A DNA stretch of 64,000 nucleotides, from positions 124,001 to 188,000 of the forward strand of contig NZ_JBNPMZ010000002.1 of NCBI RefSeq assembly GCF_050314255.1. The letters are read 5' to 3'. Shown one piece after another: positions 9,085-17,159 of this stretch (its first letter is position 1; each line of letters begins with the position of its first letter). The translations under genes and the position numbers were made by a program. The stretch is from Claveliimonas sp034178805 (GTDB lineage: Bacteria; Bacillota; Clostridia; Lachnospirales; Lachnospiraceae). The notes beneath the pieces are model-generated. The model searched no databases, was not told the DNA's origin, and worked only from the letters and a program-made list of their open reading frames with translations.

Positions 9085-9750
9085 TTAGTGTGTATTCAAC
9101 TGTTTAAACAGTTCAGGGTTTTCCTGTTTGATTTTCAAACGTTCAGCATAACCCATTGCAAGGAACTGTTCTTTGGTGACCGTCTTATTGTTGTCGCCGC
9201 CCGGAAGGTTGTTTTCAAACACCTTTCGGTTGTTGTTCTGCTGCTGATTGTTGGATGCTCCAAACATGGAAGGAAGCTGTGTTTTCAGACCTGAAATAAG
9301 ATCAGCTTCACCCTTGATCTTTCCATCATCACCAAGTTTGATTTCACCCTTTTCCTTTGCTTTGAAAACCAGATAATCAACATCAACTGCACCTGCTGCT
9401 GCAAGTGCAAATTTCAGTGCGTTATCAGTTTTAAGGGTTTCATTTTCTTTTTTCAGCTTTTCAATCTCTGCTTCATAGTCGGTGATTTTCTGCTGCAAAC
9501 CTTCATCTTTCCCGGTTGACTTCTTCAATTCTTCAATCAAACCGTTTGCCTTTTCCAGTTCAGAAGTTTTCCCAGACAGATCAGTTTCAAGAGCGGTGTA
9601 TTTGTCCTTTGACACATACCCACCTTCTGACAGATCAGCAAAACGGACATGTTTCAGTTTGTCAGTCTCCCCTTCATTAACCTTTGCGATTGCGCCCATA
9701 ACCGCTTTCAATACATCAGGTGAATCTTTTAACAGTTCTTCCAATTTCAT
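9085..9750 (-). CDS. Phage scaffolding protein (GP20-like)
   Basis: This protein (about 221 aa from the ATG at 9750) has an N-terminal KLEELLKDSPDVLKAVMGAI helix, a central coiled coil (residues about 50-110, KTSELEKANGLIEELKK, EAEIEKLKKENETLK), then a Q/N-rich linker (SNNQQQNNNR) and a C-terminal helix ending LKIKQENPELFKQLNTH. This is the pattern of the GP20 minor structural/scaffold family that directs procapsid assembly. It lies directly upstream of the major capsid gene. The in-frame ATG at 9759 is too close to the GAAAGG ribosome site. Confidence 0.85.
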   Translation of the reverse strand: MKLEELLKDSPDVLKAVMGAIAKVNEGETDKLKHVRFADLSEGGYVSKDKYTALETDLSGKTSELEKANGLIEELKKSTGKDEGLQQKITDYEAEIEKLKKENETLKTDNALKFALAAAGAVDVDYLVFKAKEKGEIKLGDDGKIKGEADLISGLKTQLPSMFGASNNQQQNNNRKVFENNLPGGDNNKTVTKEQFLAMGYAERLKIKQENPELFKQLNTH

Positions 9751-9938
9751 GCTTTTCATCCTTTCTTTCTGGAACTGCGTGTTCCATCATGTCAGTTTTT
9801 CTCCCATGACAAGGGGTATTTCAGCAGCAGTTTAAACGTCATAAGCCTTTCGGACAATAAAAAAAAGACCGTATGTGTTACAGCCTTAATTTACATTAGA
9901 TTGTACTGTCAGACCTCATATAACTGTCATATAAGCAC

Positions 9939-9974
9939 GAAAAAAGCACATGTGAATATTTCATCACAAGTGCT
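9939..9974 (-). terminator. Intrinsic terminator inside the late operon
   Basis: Arms 9945-9955 and 9964-9974 pair over 11 positions with one mismatch and an 8-nt loop; on the minus strand six Ts follow (9940-9945). It lies immediately after the 56-aa ORF and before the scaffold gene, so it would separate the packaging/portal genes from the capsid/tail genes unless read through. Confidence 0.75.
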
Positions 9975-10145
9975 TTAATACTTAGTAACAATGTCATTAT
10001 CATCTGGTTCAGATTTAACCAGTCCAAAAAATTCTTCAAATTCTTTTTTCGCCCAATCCGGTGCATCTTTTTTTACACACCATTTCTCTGTTTCATCGTC
10101 AATGTATGCATATCCTTCTGCAATACACTTTGGTTCACCAATCAT
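9975..10145 (-). CDS. Small acidic phage protein, 56 aa
   Basis: A short ORF (MIGEPKCIAEGYAYIDDETE...) ending in DDNDIVTKY, with a clear ribosome site GAGGTG 6 nt before the ATG. It sits between the minor head protein and an intrinsic terminator, its stop codon touching the terminator stem. Two Cys and a W-C-V-K segment are present but no known motif. Conserved tiny genes are common between minor head and scaffold genes; function unknown. Confidence 0.65.
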   Translation of the reverse strand: MIGEPKCIAEGYAYIDDETEKWCVKKDAPDWAKKEFEEFFGLVKSEPDDNDIVTKY

Positions 10146-10160
10146 ATTATTCACCTCTTG

Positions 10161-11855
10161 CTATGGATTCGGTATCAACACTCTTTTACCGTCTGTACTC
10201 ATTTGAGTATTTTTCAATAATGCGTCTAATTTTTTACCAAAAATCTGAGCAAATTCACGCGGATCCTCACCACCATAATACTCTGCAAAAGTTTCTGCAA
10301 AACATTCTGATTCAGAAGTCATTCCATACCGACTAACTTCATCACAGTCTTTTTGCAAACCCGCATATGTTGTTTTAAGGTATTCTGGATGTGATTTCTT
10401 ATATTCATCCACGCATTCCTGAATAAAGTCATGCTCCCATCTTCTTCCACGAACAGCGCAAACACTATTCGACACATAATGACCGTATTCATGAACAAAC
10501 GTTTTACGGGTAGTAGCATTTGCTACTGTCCATTTACTCTTTTTTGCAGATTTTTCATATTGTTCAAAAAATGATTTGTTTGTGTGATATTGACCGTTCA
10601 AAGCCAATTCAACAGGTGTTCCATTCACATAATACTGAAAATACCCAACAGCGTTCTTCATACCGGACGGTGCTTTTACAACCAATTTGGGAAGTTTTTG
10701 AGGGTTCATCTTCACAAATACCGGATATTCCTTTTCAAACGCATCTATCCAACTAACTGCATCACAAAGAATATCTTGATCAATCGGATATTTCCTTGAA
10801 TCTGAAAAAGATATTCCGTATTTATTGGACAGTGCATTGACGGCTTCCTTTTTTGTTTTGTAGTTCTGTGAAAAATTTATACCCTGCCAATTTCCACTCT
10901 TCACATCTATTGTATCAGCATTATCAGGAATATGTAAATATTTCTGCTTGAAGTCTGCAAAATCAGAACTTTTGTCAAGTCCAAAATATGCGGCGCGTTC
11001 TTTCAGTTCATTTAGTTCATCTTCGTCTAAAGCCCATCTTGCGCGTTGTAGCAGACAACATCTACAATTACAATCTTCTGAAGCTCTACCAAAATGCCCC
11101 GGCGCAGATGCGGTTATACCGTCAACCTCAAAATCTTCTTCAAGTTCCCTGATCTGTCCATCTAACCGTCTGTGATGGGGTCTTGTCCGGTTATCAAGGG
11201 TTGAATCCCACTGTTTCAAAACATCGGCACCCTTTGCTTTTGCGGAAAATTGTGCATCAAGAGCTGACCGCTGTTGTATACGGTGACCTTCTGTTCGGGA
11301 AATTCTAATCGCATTATTGATTGCTTTCTTAAATGGACTATTCATACCCTTTGCAATATGTACTGCCATCTGATTCCATGTTGAACCATTTGCGATTCCT
11401 CTTGAAAGTTCAGCCCTTATTGAACGCTTTAAATAACCAACATCTTCACCTAATCTGTCATATAGCCCTTTGGAAAGTTTACTATCAGTCTGCAATGCTT
11501 TCACAACCTGCTCCTGATTGATTGGCATGATAATCGGTATCCCCTGCTGATGCAGGTCATACATTACACCAACGTAACCGTTGTGATAAGACTTTTGAAG
11601 ATAATCAGCAATAGAAGTAAACTCTTCTGACTGCAAATTATCAAGAACCCCATCAAGCTGCTTTTTTAATGCTTCCTGATGCTGTTTCTGGTATATGATG
11701 GATTGCAGGTTTTCCATGTCTGTTCTTCTTGATAGGTCAATGATTTTGTTGATGCAATCATCTTGGGCTTGACCATAAACCAGTTTTAGTTGCCTAATGA
11801 TTTTCTTTTCATCGTTTATCTGTGCCTGCATCACTTCTTTCTGTTCCTTATTCAC
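10161..11855 (-). CDS. Minor head protein (SPP1 gp7/Mu gpF-like) fused to a zinc metallopeptidase domain
   Basis: From a GTG at 11855 (GGTGG 8 nt upstream, overlapping the portal stop) the protein has about 564 aa; 11876 is the longest start. Residues about 150-280 are the phage head morphogenesis domain: RISRTEGHRIQQRSA, KQWDSTLDNRTRPHHRRLDG and a Cys motif CNCRCC. The last ~180 residues hold a separate domain with TFVHEYGHYVS (HExxH zinc site) and a later SECFAETFAEYY (candidate third ligand Glu). Minor head proteins are packaged and can carry C-terminal enzymatic domains; a metallopeptidase in this place suggests a structural protein with protease activity. The substrate is unknown. Confidence 0.82.
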   Translation of the reverse strand: MNKEQKEVMQAQINDEKKIIRQLKLVYGQAQDDCINKIIDLSRRTDMENLQSIIYQKQHQEALKKQLDGVLDNLQSEEFTSIADYLQKSYHNGYVGVMYDLHQQGIPIIMPINQEQVVKALQTDSKLSKGLYDRLGEDVGYLKRSIRAELSRGIANGSTWNQMAVHIAKGMNSPFKKAINNAIRISRTEGHRIQQRSALDAQFSAKAKGADVLKQWDSTLDNRTRPHHRRLDGQIRELEEDFEVDGITASAPGHFGRASEDCNCRCCLLQRARWALDEDELNELKERAAYFGLDKSSDFADFKQKYLHIPDNADTIDVKSGNWQGINFSQNYKTKKEAVNALSNKYGISFSDSRKYPIDQDILCDAVSWIDAFEKEYPVFVKMNPQKLPKLVVKAPSGMKNAVGYFQYYVNGTPVELALNGQYHTNKSFFEQYEKSAKKSKWTVANATTRKTFVHEYGHYVSNSVCAVRGRRWEHDFIQECVDEYKKSHPEYLKTTYAGLQKDCDEVSRYGMTSESECFAETFAEYYGGEDPREFAQIFGKKLDALLKNTQMSTDGKRVLIPNP

Positions 11856-13314
11856 CAGAATCACCACCAGTATCATCAGGAACTACGCTATTCAAAAGCT
11901 GTTCATCCTGTTCCGTCTTAACGGCTTCATTTTCCGGCAGCTTATCGGCAATTTCATCATAGTCAATATCAAGGATTTCACAGATTGCCCTGATGATGGT
12001 TTCCTGATCAAGAACATTTGCCAAACCAAGAAGAATATTGATTTCTACCTGTTTTCGCTGTGCTTCTGTAAGTTCATTCTGTTCATTTTCCTGTTCATTA
12101 CTCATAACCTCATGAGTGAACTTAAAATAAACATCCTCAATCTGATAATCTGTTCCATTCTGCTGATTGATTTCATCAATGACAACCTTCACAATTTTAC
12201 GCAAAAACCGCTTGATGTTACGTTCCAAATGCTTACAACGTAAATCCAAAAGGGAATATGCTGCCTTTATTGCAATATTGGTTGTTGCAGACGTATCTTT
12301 CAGACCTGACAGATTCAGACCCATACCAAAACGATAAATGTTCTTTTCATCCAGTTCCAATTTCACCTTCCTGGCTTCATATGGAACATCAACGGTATGT
12401 ACTTCAATACCACCTTCTGAACCAACACCAACAATCTTTTTTGTTTTCAGGTTCTGCTGCAATTCATCCAGATTGTCACCTTCAAACCCCTTCACGGCAT
12501 ACAACGGGTGGTCAAAGTCAATCAGGTTATTTGAAAGACTGCTTGCCATCAGGTCATAATCATCAATCAAATCCTTGACAGCTTTCAGGTTGGAAGTCTG
12601 CTTTTTGTTGTTGTCCAAACGGAAGAAAGGAACAAAACCAAGGCTTTCATAATAGGTGTGTTCATCACCTTCCACCTGATATAAGGTGTGCGGTCTTGGG
12701 TTGATTTTCTCATTTGGGTCTTTTACAATTTCCCCTTCTTCATCCTGAACATAGTAATAAACCTGTTCATCGTCCCAATCCATGATTTTCTTGATTCTGT
12801 GACCTTCCTTATCAATTCGGTCAATATACCAGTAAATCACATGGTCTTTTTTATCATCAGCAAACCGGGCTTCTACTTCTACAACACCAATGCTATCTGC
12901 ACAGGTGAATTTCATGCAATCGTTGCTGTCTTTCATTGCATACATATATGCAAAACCTTTTGTCTGACAGTCCGTCACAACACCTGACAATTCATCAATA
13001 AAATCATCGTTGTAATTGAACCTGTTATCAAGTTCATCCTGTAATTCAGGAACATTTGAAAAAACAAATGCTTCACCTGAAAGTGTGTATTGTGTTCCCT
13101 GCTCTGTCAGTTCTTTAAAGAATGGGTGTGGTATTCGTACATTTGCCCTTGAATGATCTTCTACAAGCTGACCGTCAGAATTGTAATAAAACAATCTTAA
13201 ATTTTTAATATCATGATCACCGTCAAAATATCGTTCACCGATACGGGCAAAATGCTTTTTTGCTGATGCATTATCTTCATCAATGAACATTTTGATTTCT
13301 TCTGTTGTCAACAC
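11848..13314 (-). CDS. Phage portal protein (SPP1 gp6-like)
   Basis: A 488-aa protein starting at a GTG (13314; GGTGG 6 nt before). It shows portal features: YFDGDHDIKNLRLFYY near the start, RIPHPFFKELTEQGTQYTLS, a central wing region with DWDDEQVYYYVQDEEGEIV, SSLSNNLIDFDHPLYAVKGF, and an acidic C-terminus (PDDTGGDSGE). The portal dodecamer is the DNA channel and docking site for the terminase. It follows the terminase genes, with overlap on both sides, the classic packaging order. Confidence 0.9.
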   Translation of the reverse strand: MLTTEEIKMFIDEDNASAKKHFARIGERYFDGDHDIKNLRLFYYNSDGQLVEDHSRANVRIPHPFFKELTEQGTQYTLSGEAFVFSNVPELQDELDNRFNYNDDFIDELSGVVTDCQTKGFAYMYAMKDSNDCMKFTCADSIGVVEVEARFADDKKDHVIYWYIDRIDKEGHRIKKIMDWDDEQVYYYVQDEEGEIVKDPNEKINPRPHTLYQVEGDEHTYYESLGFVPFFRLDNNKKQTSNLKAVKDLIDDYDLMASSLSNNLIDFDHPLYAVKGFEGDNLDELQQNLKTKKIVGVGSEGGIEVHTVDVPYEARKVKLELDEKNIYRFGMGLNLSGLKDTSATTNIAIKAAYSLLDLRCKHLERNIKRFLRKIVKVVIDEINQQNGTDYQIEDVYFKFTHEVMSNEQENEQNELTEAQRKQVEINILLGLANVLDQETIIRAICEILDIDYDEIADKLPENEAVKTEQDEQLLNSVVPDDTGGDSGE

Positions 13315-13621
13315 TCAATACCACCCCTTTCATTATCTGATCAGCAAGGTCAATAATTTCATCTGCATGGGTTCCAAAAAAATCGCACATGGCTTCTTCA
13401 CCTTCTACCGTATGACCATAAGAAAACAAAAAAGCGTGAACCAGTTCATGAATTACTGTTGACCTTGCAACAGATTCAGAAAGTCCGGCACGAATACTGA
13501 TTTTACCCTTTGCATATTCAGTTAATCCAAAGTTTATATGATTTTTGTCAGGGTTCATTTTTTTTGCATCGGCATTTACCAATTTCACCTTCCAAATATC
13601 ATTGTATATTTTTACTTTCAT
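13280..13621 (-). CDS. Small phage zinc metallopeptidase-like protein
   Basis: This 113-aa protein (ATG at 13621, AAAGGTGG just upstream) contains VIHELVHAFLFSYGH, an HExxH zinc site, followed about 15 residues later by EEAMCDFFGTHADEII, which could supply the third ligand. The pattern resembles SprT- or ImmA/IrrE-like phage peptidases. It is wedged between terminase large subunit and portal, overlapping the portal start by 35 bases. The role is unknown; it may act on a structural protein or a host regulator. Confidence 0.7.
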   Translation of the reverse strand: MKVKIYNDIWKVKLVNADAKKMNPDKNHINFGLTEYAKGKISIRAGLSESVARSTVIHELVHAFLFSYGHTVEGEEAMCDFFGTHADEIIDLADQIMKGVVLSVDNRRNQNVH

Positions 13622-13632
13622 GCTCCACCTTT

Positions 13633-14970
13633 CTAAACCATCCACTTGCCACCTTTTGCAATATACTTTTCAAGTGCATACCGCATTGCATCCATCAAGT
13701 GGTTAAAATCATCAATAGGGCGGTTCAGTTTGTTTCCAAACTTGTCCTTATCCCAAGTATAGTTGCTAATCTCTGTCAGGAAGTTCACACATCTTGGATG
13801 AATAATAATTTCAAAATCCTGAATGAACTGAATACCAGTGTTCACACTGTCTTTTCCCTTTTCAGCACCCTTGACCCTAAGACCAAGCCCTTTCAACTGG
13901 TCAATAGATTTTGGTTCTGCTGAATCAGCAACAATTTTCTCTTTTGCATACCCCATTTCAGTGATATTCTGATAAATCTTTTCATTGGAAAGACCTGCTG
14001 AATACATTTCATCCCAAACAAAGATTTTCTTATTCTGAACATCAATGAACCCACAAAACAATGCAGAAGGGTCATTTGTATAGCCAAAGTCCAGACCAAA
14101 GGCAGATTCAATTTTGTATTGCTGCCTGATCTGTTCCAGTGTAAACGCTTCTTCTTTCCAGTTCTCATAAACAAGCCCGTCAACAATACCCCAATCACCA
14201 AGACCTGCAACATTGTACCGCCTTGGGTTCTGTTTCCGCATTGTTTCAAACACTTTCAAGTCAGCCTTGTCCAACCATTCATTGCATTTATAGTTGGTGG
14301 TCATTGCCAGTGTTTCATCATCCGGGTTATCAAAGAATCGTTTTTTCAACCAATGGTGTTCATTCCAAGGGTTGAAAGTAAGGGTGATCTGTTTGAACAG
14401 GTCTGAACCTTCCGGGATAGCACCACGGATAGATTCATCAAGCATATTAAAATCATCTTCACTGCTGATTTCATATGCTTCTTCAATCCACATCCAACAC
14501 AATACACCCTGATCAACGGTGATTGATGTTACTTTCAGCGGATCGTCAAGCCCACGAAAATAGATTTTCTGACCAGTTGGTTTATAGGTCATTTCAAGGG
14601 GGCTTTCCTTTATATCCCAAAAAGCATCAACACCCAAACGGTGAATAGCCCATTTCAATTCAGTGAAACAGGAATCTTTCAGGGTTCTGTAAGTCTTTCT
14701 GACAACAAGTGTATTTGCATCGGGGTATTTCATCATGTTTGTGATGTACCACAATGCGGTTGTCTTTGATTTCTTGGAAGCACGAGAACCCTTTACGGCT
14801 CTGTATCTTCCTTTCCATTTCCAGAAAGTGCCGTAACCTTTTCCAACTACTTCCGGCAGACTTACGATTTTTTTACCGTTTGATTTTTTCGGTTTATAAT
14901 CTTCCGGGTACAGAATGTATTTCATGTACCCAAAAACGTGCTGTGAAGAAATATGCTGCTGTTTTCTCAT
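13633..14970 (-). CDS. Terminase large subunit
   Basis: A 445-aa PBSX-type terminase. The ATPase part has a variant Walker A (KGSRASKKSKTTALW, residues about 58-72) and VLCWMWIEEAYEI as Walker B with the catalytic Glu. The nuclease part has GLDFGYTNDPSALF (first acidic residue), VADSAEPKSIDQL and a final DDFNHLMDAMRYALE. The enzyme packages DNA into the procapsid through the portal. It is 11 nt downstream of the small subunit gene. Length and motif order are normal for the family. Confidence 0.95.
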   Translation of the reverse strand: MRKQQHISSQHVFGYMKYILYPEDYKPKKSNGKKIVSLPEVVGKGYGTFWKWKGRYRAVKGSRASKKSKTTALWYITNMMKYPDANTLVVRKTYRTLKDSCFTELKWAIHRLGVDAFWDIKESPLEMTYKPTGQKIYFRGLDDPLKVTSITVDQGVLCWMWIEEAYEISSEDDFNMLDESIRGAIPEGSDLFKQITLTFNPWNEHHWLKKRFFDNPDDETLAMTTNYKCNEWLDKADLKVFETMRKQNPRRYNVAGLGDWGIVDGLVYENWKEEAFTLEQIRQQYKIESAFGLDFGYTNDPSALFCGFIDVQNKKIFVWDEMYSAGLSNEKIYQNITEMGYAKEKIVADSAEPKSIDQLKGLGLRVKGAEKGKDSVNTGIQFIQDFEIIIHPRCVNFLTEISNYTWDKDKFGNKLNRPIDDFNHLMDAMRYALEKYIAKGGKWMV

Positions 14971-14981
14971 GCAGCACCACC

Positions 14982-15485
14982 TTAATCTTCAAGGGCATCT
15001 TCACCAGATATGACAATGGGGGTTGTAATGTTCAGGTCAACCTTGTCATTCCACATACCCAAATGCTTACCTAACAATTCCAGTGCTTTCAGCTTTGAAC
15101 CAATTTTCACTTCACGTTCAACACTTCCACCAAATTCATTATCACTTTCTTTGTACTTGATGGATTCAATGCAAGCCAAATCATCATCAGTTGCGGTTCC
15201 TTTGATTCTTCCATGATCGTCAACAATGTCTGTCATTTTCACAAAAGCAATCTTTGCAAGTTCTAAAACAACCCTGTCTTGGTTAATTCCAGTTCGTTTT
15301 GACCGTTCAGCCATACGTTTAGCAATAGCCTGTTGAACCATAACATTTGATAACAAACGTGATGCCTGTTCTTGTGCTGTCTTTACTGAATAACCTGCCC
15401 TAATGGCTGCCTGTGTACCATTCAGATCAATCAGGTATTCATCAACAAAACGCTGTCTTTGTTCGCTTAACTGCCTTTTTGCCAT
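14982..15485 (-). CDS. Terminase small subunit
   Basis: This protein of 167 aa (ATG at 15485, GGCGGTG 6 nt upstream) begins MAKRQLSEQRQRFVDEYLID and has LNGTQAAIRAGYSVKTAQEQ, the DNA-binding helix-turn-helix of the Terminase_2 family, then SRLLSNVMVQQAIAKRMAE. It recognises the packaging site on concatemeric DNA and recruits the large subunit. The leader upstream contains an unusual 11-bp stem (15523-15585), a possible recognition or RNA element. Confidence 0.92.
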   Translation of the reverse strand: MAKRQLSEQRQRFVDEYLIDLNGTQAAIRAGYSVKTAQEQASRLLSNVMVQQAIAKRMAERSKRTGINQDRVVLELAKIAFVKMTDIVDDHGRIKGTATDDDLACIESIKYKESDNEFGGSVEREVKIGSKLKALELLGKHLGMWNDKVDLNITTPIVISGEDALED

Positions 15486-15522
15486 CAGATACACCGCCTT
15501 TCATCGTTTTTTATAACAAAAA

Positions 15523-15585
15523 CTGCTGCAAGGTAGGAGGTTCACCGGGTCAACCACGTCCGGCTATAAAGCACCCTTGCAGCAG
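15523..15585 (-). ncRNA. Candidate structured RNA or packaging site upstream of terminase
   Basis: A perfect 11-bp inverted repeat (15523-15533 with 15575-15585, CTGCTGCAAGG) encloses 41 nt. On the minus strand the loop contains GCCGG, GGTT, CCGGT and AACC in that order, which can pair as an interleaved pseudoknot, and the outer stem is followed by TTTTTG. No ORF is present. It is either a small structured RNA/terminator-like leader of the packaging operon or part of the pac/cos region. I do not recognise a named family. Confidence 0.45.
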
Positions 15586-15603
15586 ATAGACAATAAGCAA
15601 ATT

Positions 15604-15635
15604 AAAAATGCAGAAGAAAATTATTTTCTTCTGCA
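15604..15635 (-). terminator. Intrinsic terminator after the late regulator
   Basis: Perfect 12-bp arms 15609-15620 and 15624-15635 (TGCAGAAGAAAA) with a 3-nt loop, followed on the minus strand by five Ts (15604-15608). It would end the early/regulator transcript before the packaging genes, so late transcription probably starts in or just after this region or needs antitermination. Confidence 0.85.
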
Positions 15636-15718
15636 AGATTTACACATCATACAATATACATTGAAAATATGATAAGTACAATATATCTTCATATACAAAA
15701 CTATACAACAAACTACAT

Positions 15719-16171
15719 TTAACACAAGTAAGTAAGATTTTCATGCGTTTCTTCAAATGCTGCAAGTGCTTTTTTATGTACATCAAGTACAAAATTATAA
15801 GAACGTTTCATTTCCTGTGAAGCAGCTTTCAAACTTTTGAACTGCACATATACTTTGAATAATATCTGTACATAATAAATGTTATGTAATTCCCTGATTT
15901 CTCTAATGATCTGTTCTTTCGCATCAACAAAACGGTCAATTTCTGCGTTTATCTGTTCATTAAAGGCAATATACCTGGAAACATCAGAACATAATTTGTC
16001 ACCTACTGGTGAAGTCTGCACACGTTCCCTACTGTAATCAATACCGCCTGTACTGTATGCATCGGCTTTCATTTGTTCAAGCCGTTCTAAATCCTGATTA
16101 ATCTGCTCATCAATAAATTCTAACTGACTAAGATATTGTTTTGCAGATAATGATTTTTTCTCTTTACTCAC
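15719..16171 (-). CDS. ArpU/DUF1492-type late transcription regulator
   Basis: A 150-aa protein starting at GTG 16171 (GAGGTTG ribosome site). It is mostly helical: KQYLSQLEFIDEQINQDLER at the start, a central IAFNEQINAEIDRFVDAKEQ, and a C-terminal helix-turn-helix-like YNFVLDVHKKALAAFEE. This matches small sigma-like phage regulators (ArpU/RinA/DUF1492) that are encoded just upstream of terminase genes in Firmicute prophages and switch on late genes. The strong terminator downstream fits a role in late control. Confidence 0.75.
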   Translation of the reverse strand: MSKEKKSLSAKQYLSQLEFIDEQINQDLERLEQMKADAYSTGGIDYSRERVQTSPVGDKLCSDVSRYIAFNEQINAEIDRFVDAKEQIIREIRELHNIYYVQILFKVYVQFKSLKAASQEMKRSYNFVLDVHKKALAAFEETHENLTYLC

Positions 16172-16198
16172 GTTTACAACCTCACTTTCTACACTTTG

Positions 16199-16452
16199 GT
16201 TACACTTGGTTACGGTTAAAAATCATATAAAAATACCCTGAAACCCTCGATTTTACTAGATGTTACGGTTGTCTACGGTTACACTTAAATTCTATATTCT
16301 TATATTTTTACTTTTTTATGATATGTATGATATATATGAATAAATAATTTATTAAGAAAATTACATTTAACCGTAGACAACCGTAACCGCCTTATTTTAT
16401 AAGGCTTTTAACCGTAGACGCAAACTGTAACCAAGTGTAACCAACTATAACC
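16199..16452. repeat. Iteron-like inverted repeat with AT-rich core, copy 1 (candidate replication origin)
   Basis: A gene-free stretch between the regulator and replication genes. Arms 16262-16280 (GTTACGGTTGTCTACGGTT) and 16369-16387 are exact inverted copies around about 88 bp of AT-rich DNA. More copies of TTACGGTT/AACCGTA and GGTTACACTTGGTTACGG flank them (16199-16218, 16410-16452). The 45 bp at 16274-16318 recur identically at 31009-31053. The hairpin GCCTTA/TAAGGC (16389-16405) lies on the right side. The arrangement resembles an origin with initiator sites. Confidence 0.6.
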
Positions 16453-16463
16453 ACCAACCACTA

Positions 16464-16655
16464 CTATTTAGATTCCCAAGAAAACCTTTCGTGCCATATT
16501 TGATTTTCAGCAATCGGTTTAAAATTTTGTTTACATACTTTAGCGTCACCCTTTTGCCTGTGATTTGGTCTTGGGTCAATACCTGCCATGCACATACAGT
16601 ATTCATCATTATCATATAACTCTGTGCATCTGCTGCATTGATATGCTTTCATCAT
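16464..16655 (-). CDS. Small Cys-rich phage protein
   Basis: A 63-aa protein (MMKAYQCSRCTELYDNDEYC...) with CSRC and CMC pairs that could bind a metal like a small zinc ribbon; a fifth Cys lies in KVCKQNF. It overlaps the following gene start region by 4 bases at its own start (upstream gene ends 16652). It belongs to a run of tiny accessory ORFs at the end of the replication operon. Function unknown. Confidence 0.6.
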   Translation of the reverse strand: MMKAYQCSRCTELYDNDEYCMCMAGIDPRPNHRQKGDAKVCKQNFKPIAENQIWHERFSWESK

Positions 16656-16852
16656 TTAAACACCCTTCCTGATTTCTTATGTTTCAATGTTACCCTTCCA
16701 ATTATTTCAAATCCGGCAAGGTCAACCAACAGCCTGAATGATTGGATAACCTTATGATTCAGTTTTTCAACATCCTGTTCTTCTTTGGTTGTTGCTGCCA
16801 TTGCAGCCCCGGCAGTTGGGTCAACATATCCTTCACAATTTTTGTATGCCAC
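16652..16852 (-). CDS. Small phage hypothetical protein
   Basis: A 66-aa protein from a GTG at 16852. The C-terminal half (NHKVIQSFRLLVDLAGFEII, then GRVTLKHKKSGRVFK) is typical of short conserved proteins in clostridial phages; I know of no assigned function. It overlaps the next gene by 4 bases and follows the Cys-rich 55-aa ORF, so these are a coupled operon tail. Confidence 0.6.
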   Translation of the reverse strand: MAYKNCEGYVDPTAGAAMAATTKEEQDVEKLNHKVIQSFRLLVDLAGFEIIGRVTLKHKKSGRVFK

Positions 16853-16856
16853 TTCA

Positions 16857-17024
16857 TTACACCCTTTCCATGAACTTTTTCATAATACCATCAGCCCAGC
16901 TTTTACGCATCCCGCAACTACTTACCAGTCTGCATTTATCAGACGTTGCGTGCTTACATTTATCGTTTTTGGTACATCCTTTACAAGCACAATCTTTTTT
17001 ACATGCGTCACATTTCGTCATCAT
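16857..17024 (-). CDS. Cys-rich mini-protein, 55 aa
   Basis: This short ORF encodes MMTKCDACKKDCACKGCTKN... with eight Cys in the first ~37 residues (CDAC, CAC, KGC, KCKH, DKC, SSC) and one His, suggesting a metal-binding knuckle. The ATG pair at 17024/17021 is preceded by GAGAGGT. It overlaps the upstream membrane mini-ORF by 17 bases and ends 5 bases before the next GTG start. No homologous family comes to mind; small size lowers certainty. Confidence 0.6.
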   Translation of the reverse strand: MMTKCDACKKDCACKGCTKNDKCKHATSDKCRLVSSCGMRKSWADGIMKKFMERV

Positions 17025-17154
17025 TTATCTTATACCTCTCATCAATATTTCTACTTTTCGGTTTCGGTAATGAGTCACCGTCTTTTGCTGATCTTGCAAT
17101 TGCAAAACAAAATAGAAGCCAAAACAGAACAATTACCAGAATTACAAACTTCAT
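17008..17154 (-). CDS. Single-pass membrane mini-protein, 48 aa
   Basis: Encodes MKFVILVIVLFWLLFCFAIA followed by a charged tail (RSAKDGDSLPKPKSRNIDER). One transmembrane helix occupies residues 2-20; the tail would face one side of the membrane. A strong GGGGTG ribosome site lies 6 nt before the ATG. It is placed between the primase-helicase and the Cys-rich mini-gene. Function unknown. Confidence 0.6.
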   Translation of the reverse strand: MKFVILVIVLFWLLFCFAIARSAKDGDSLPKPKSRNIDERYKINDDEM

Positions 17155-17159
17155 ATTTT

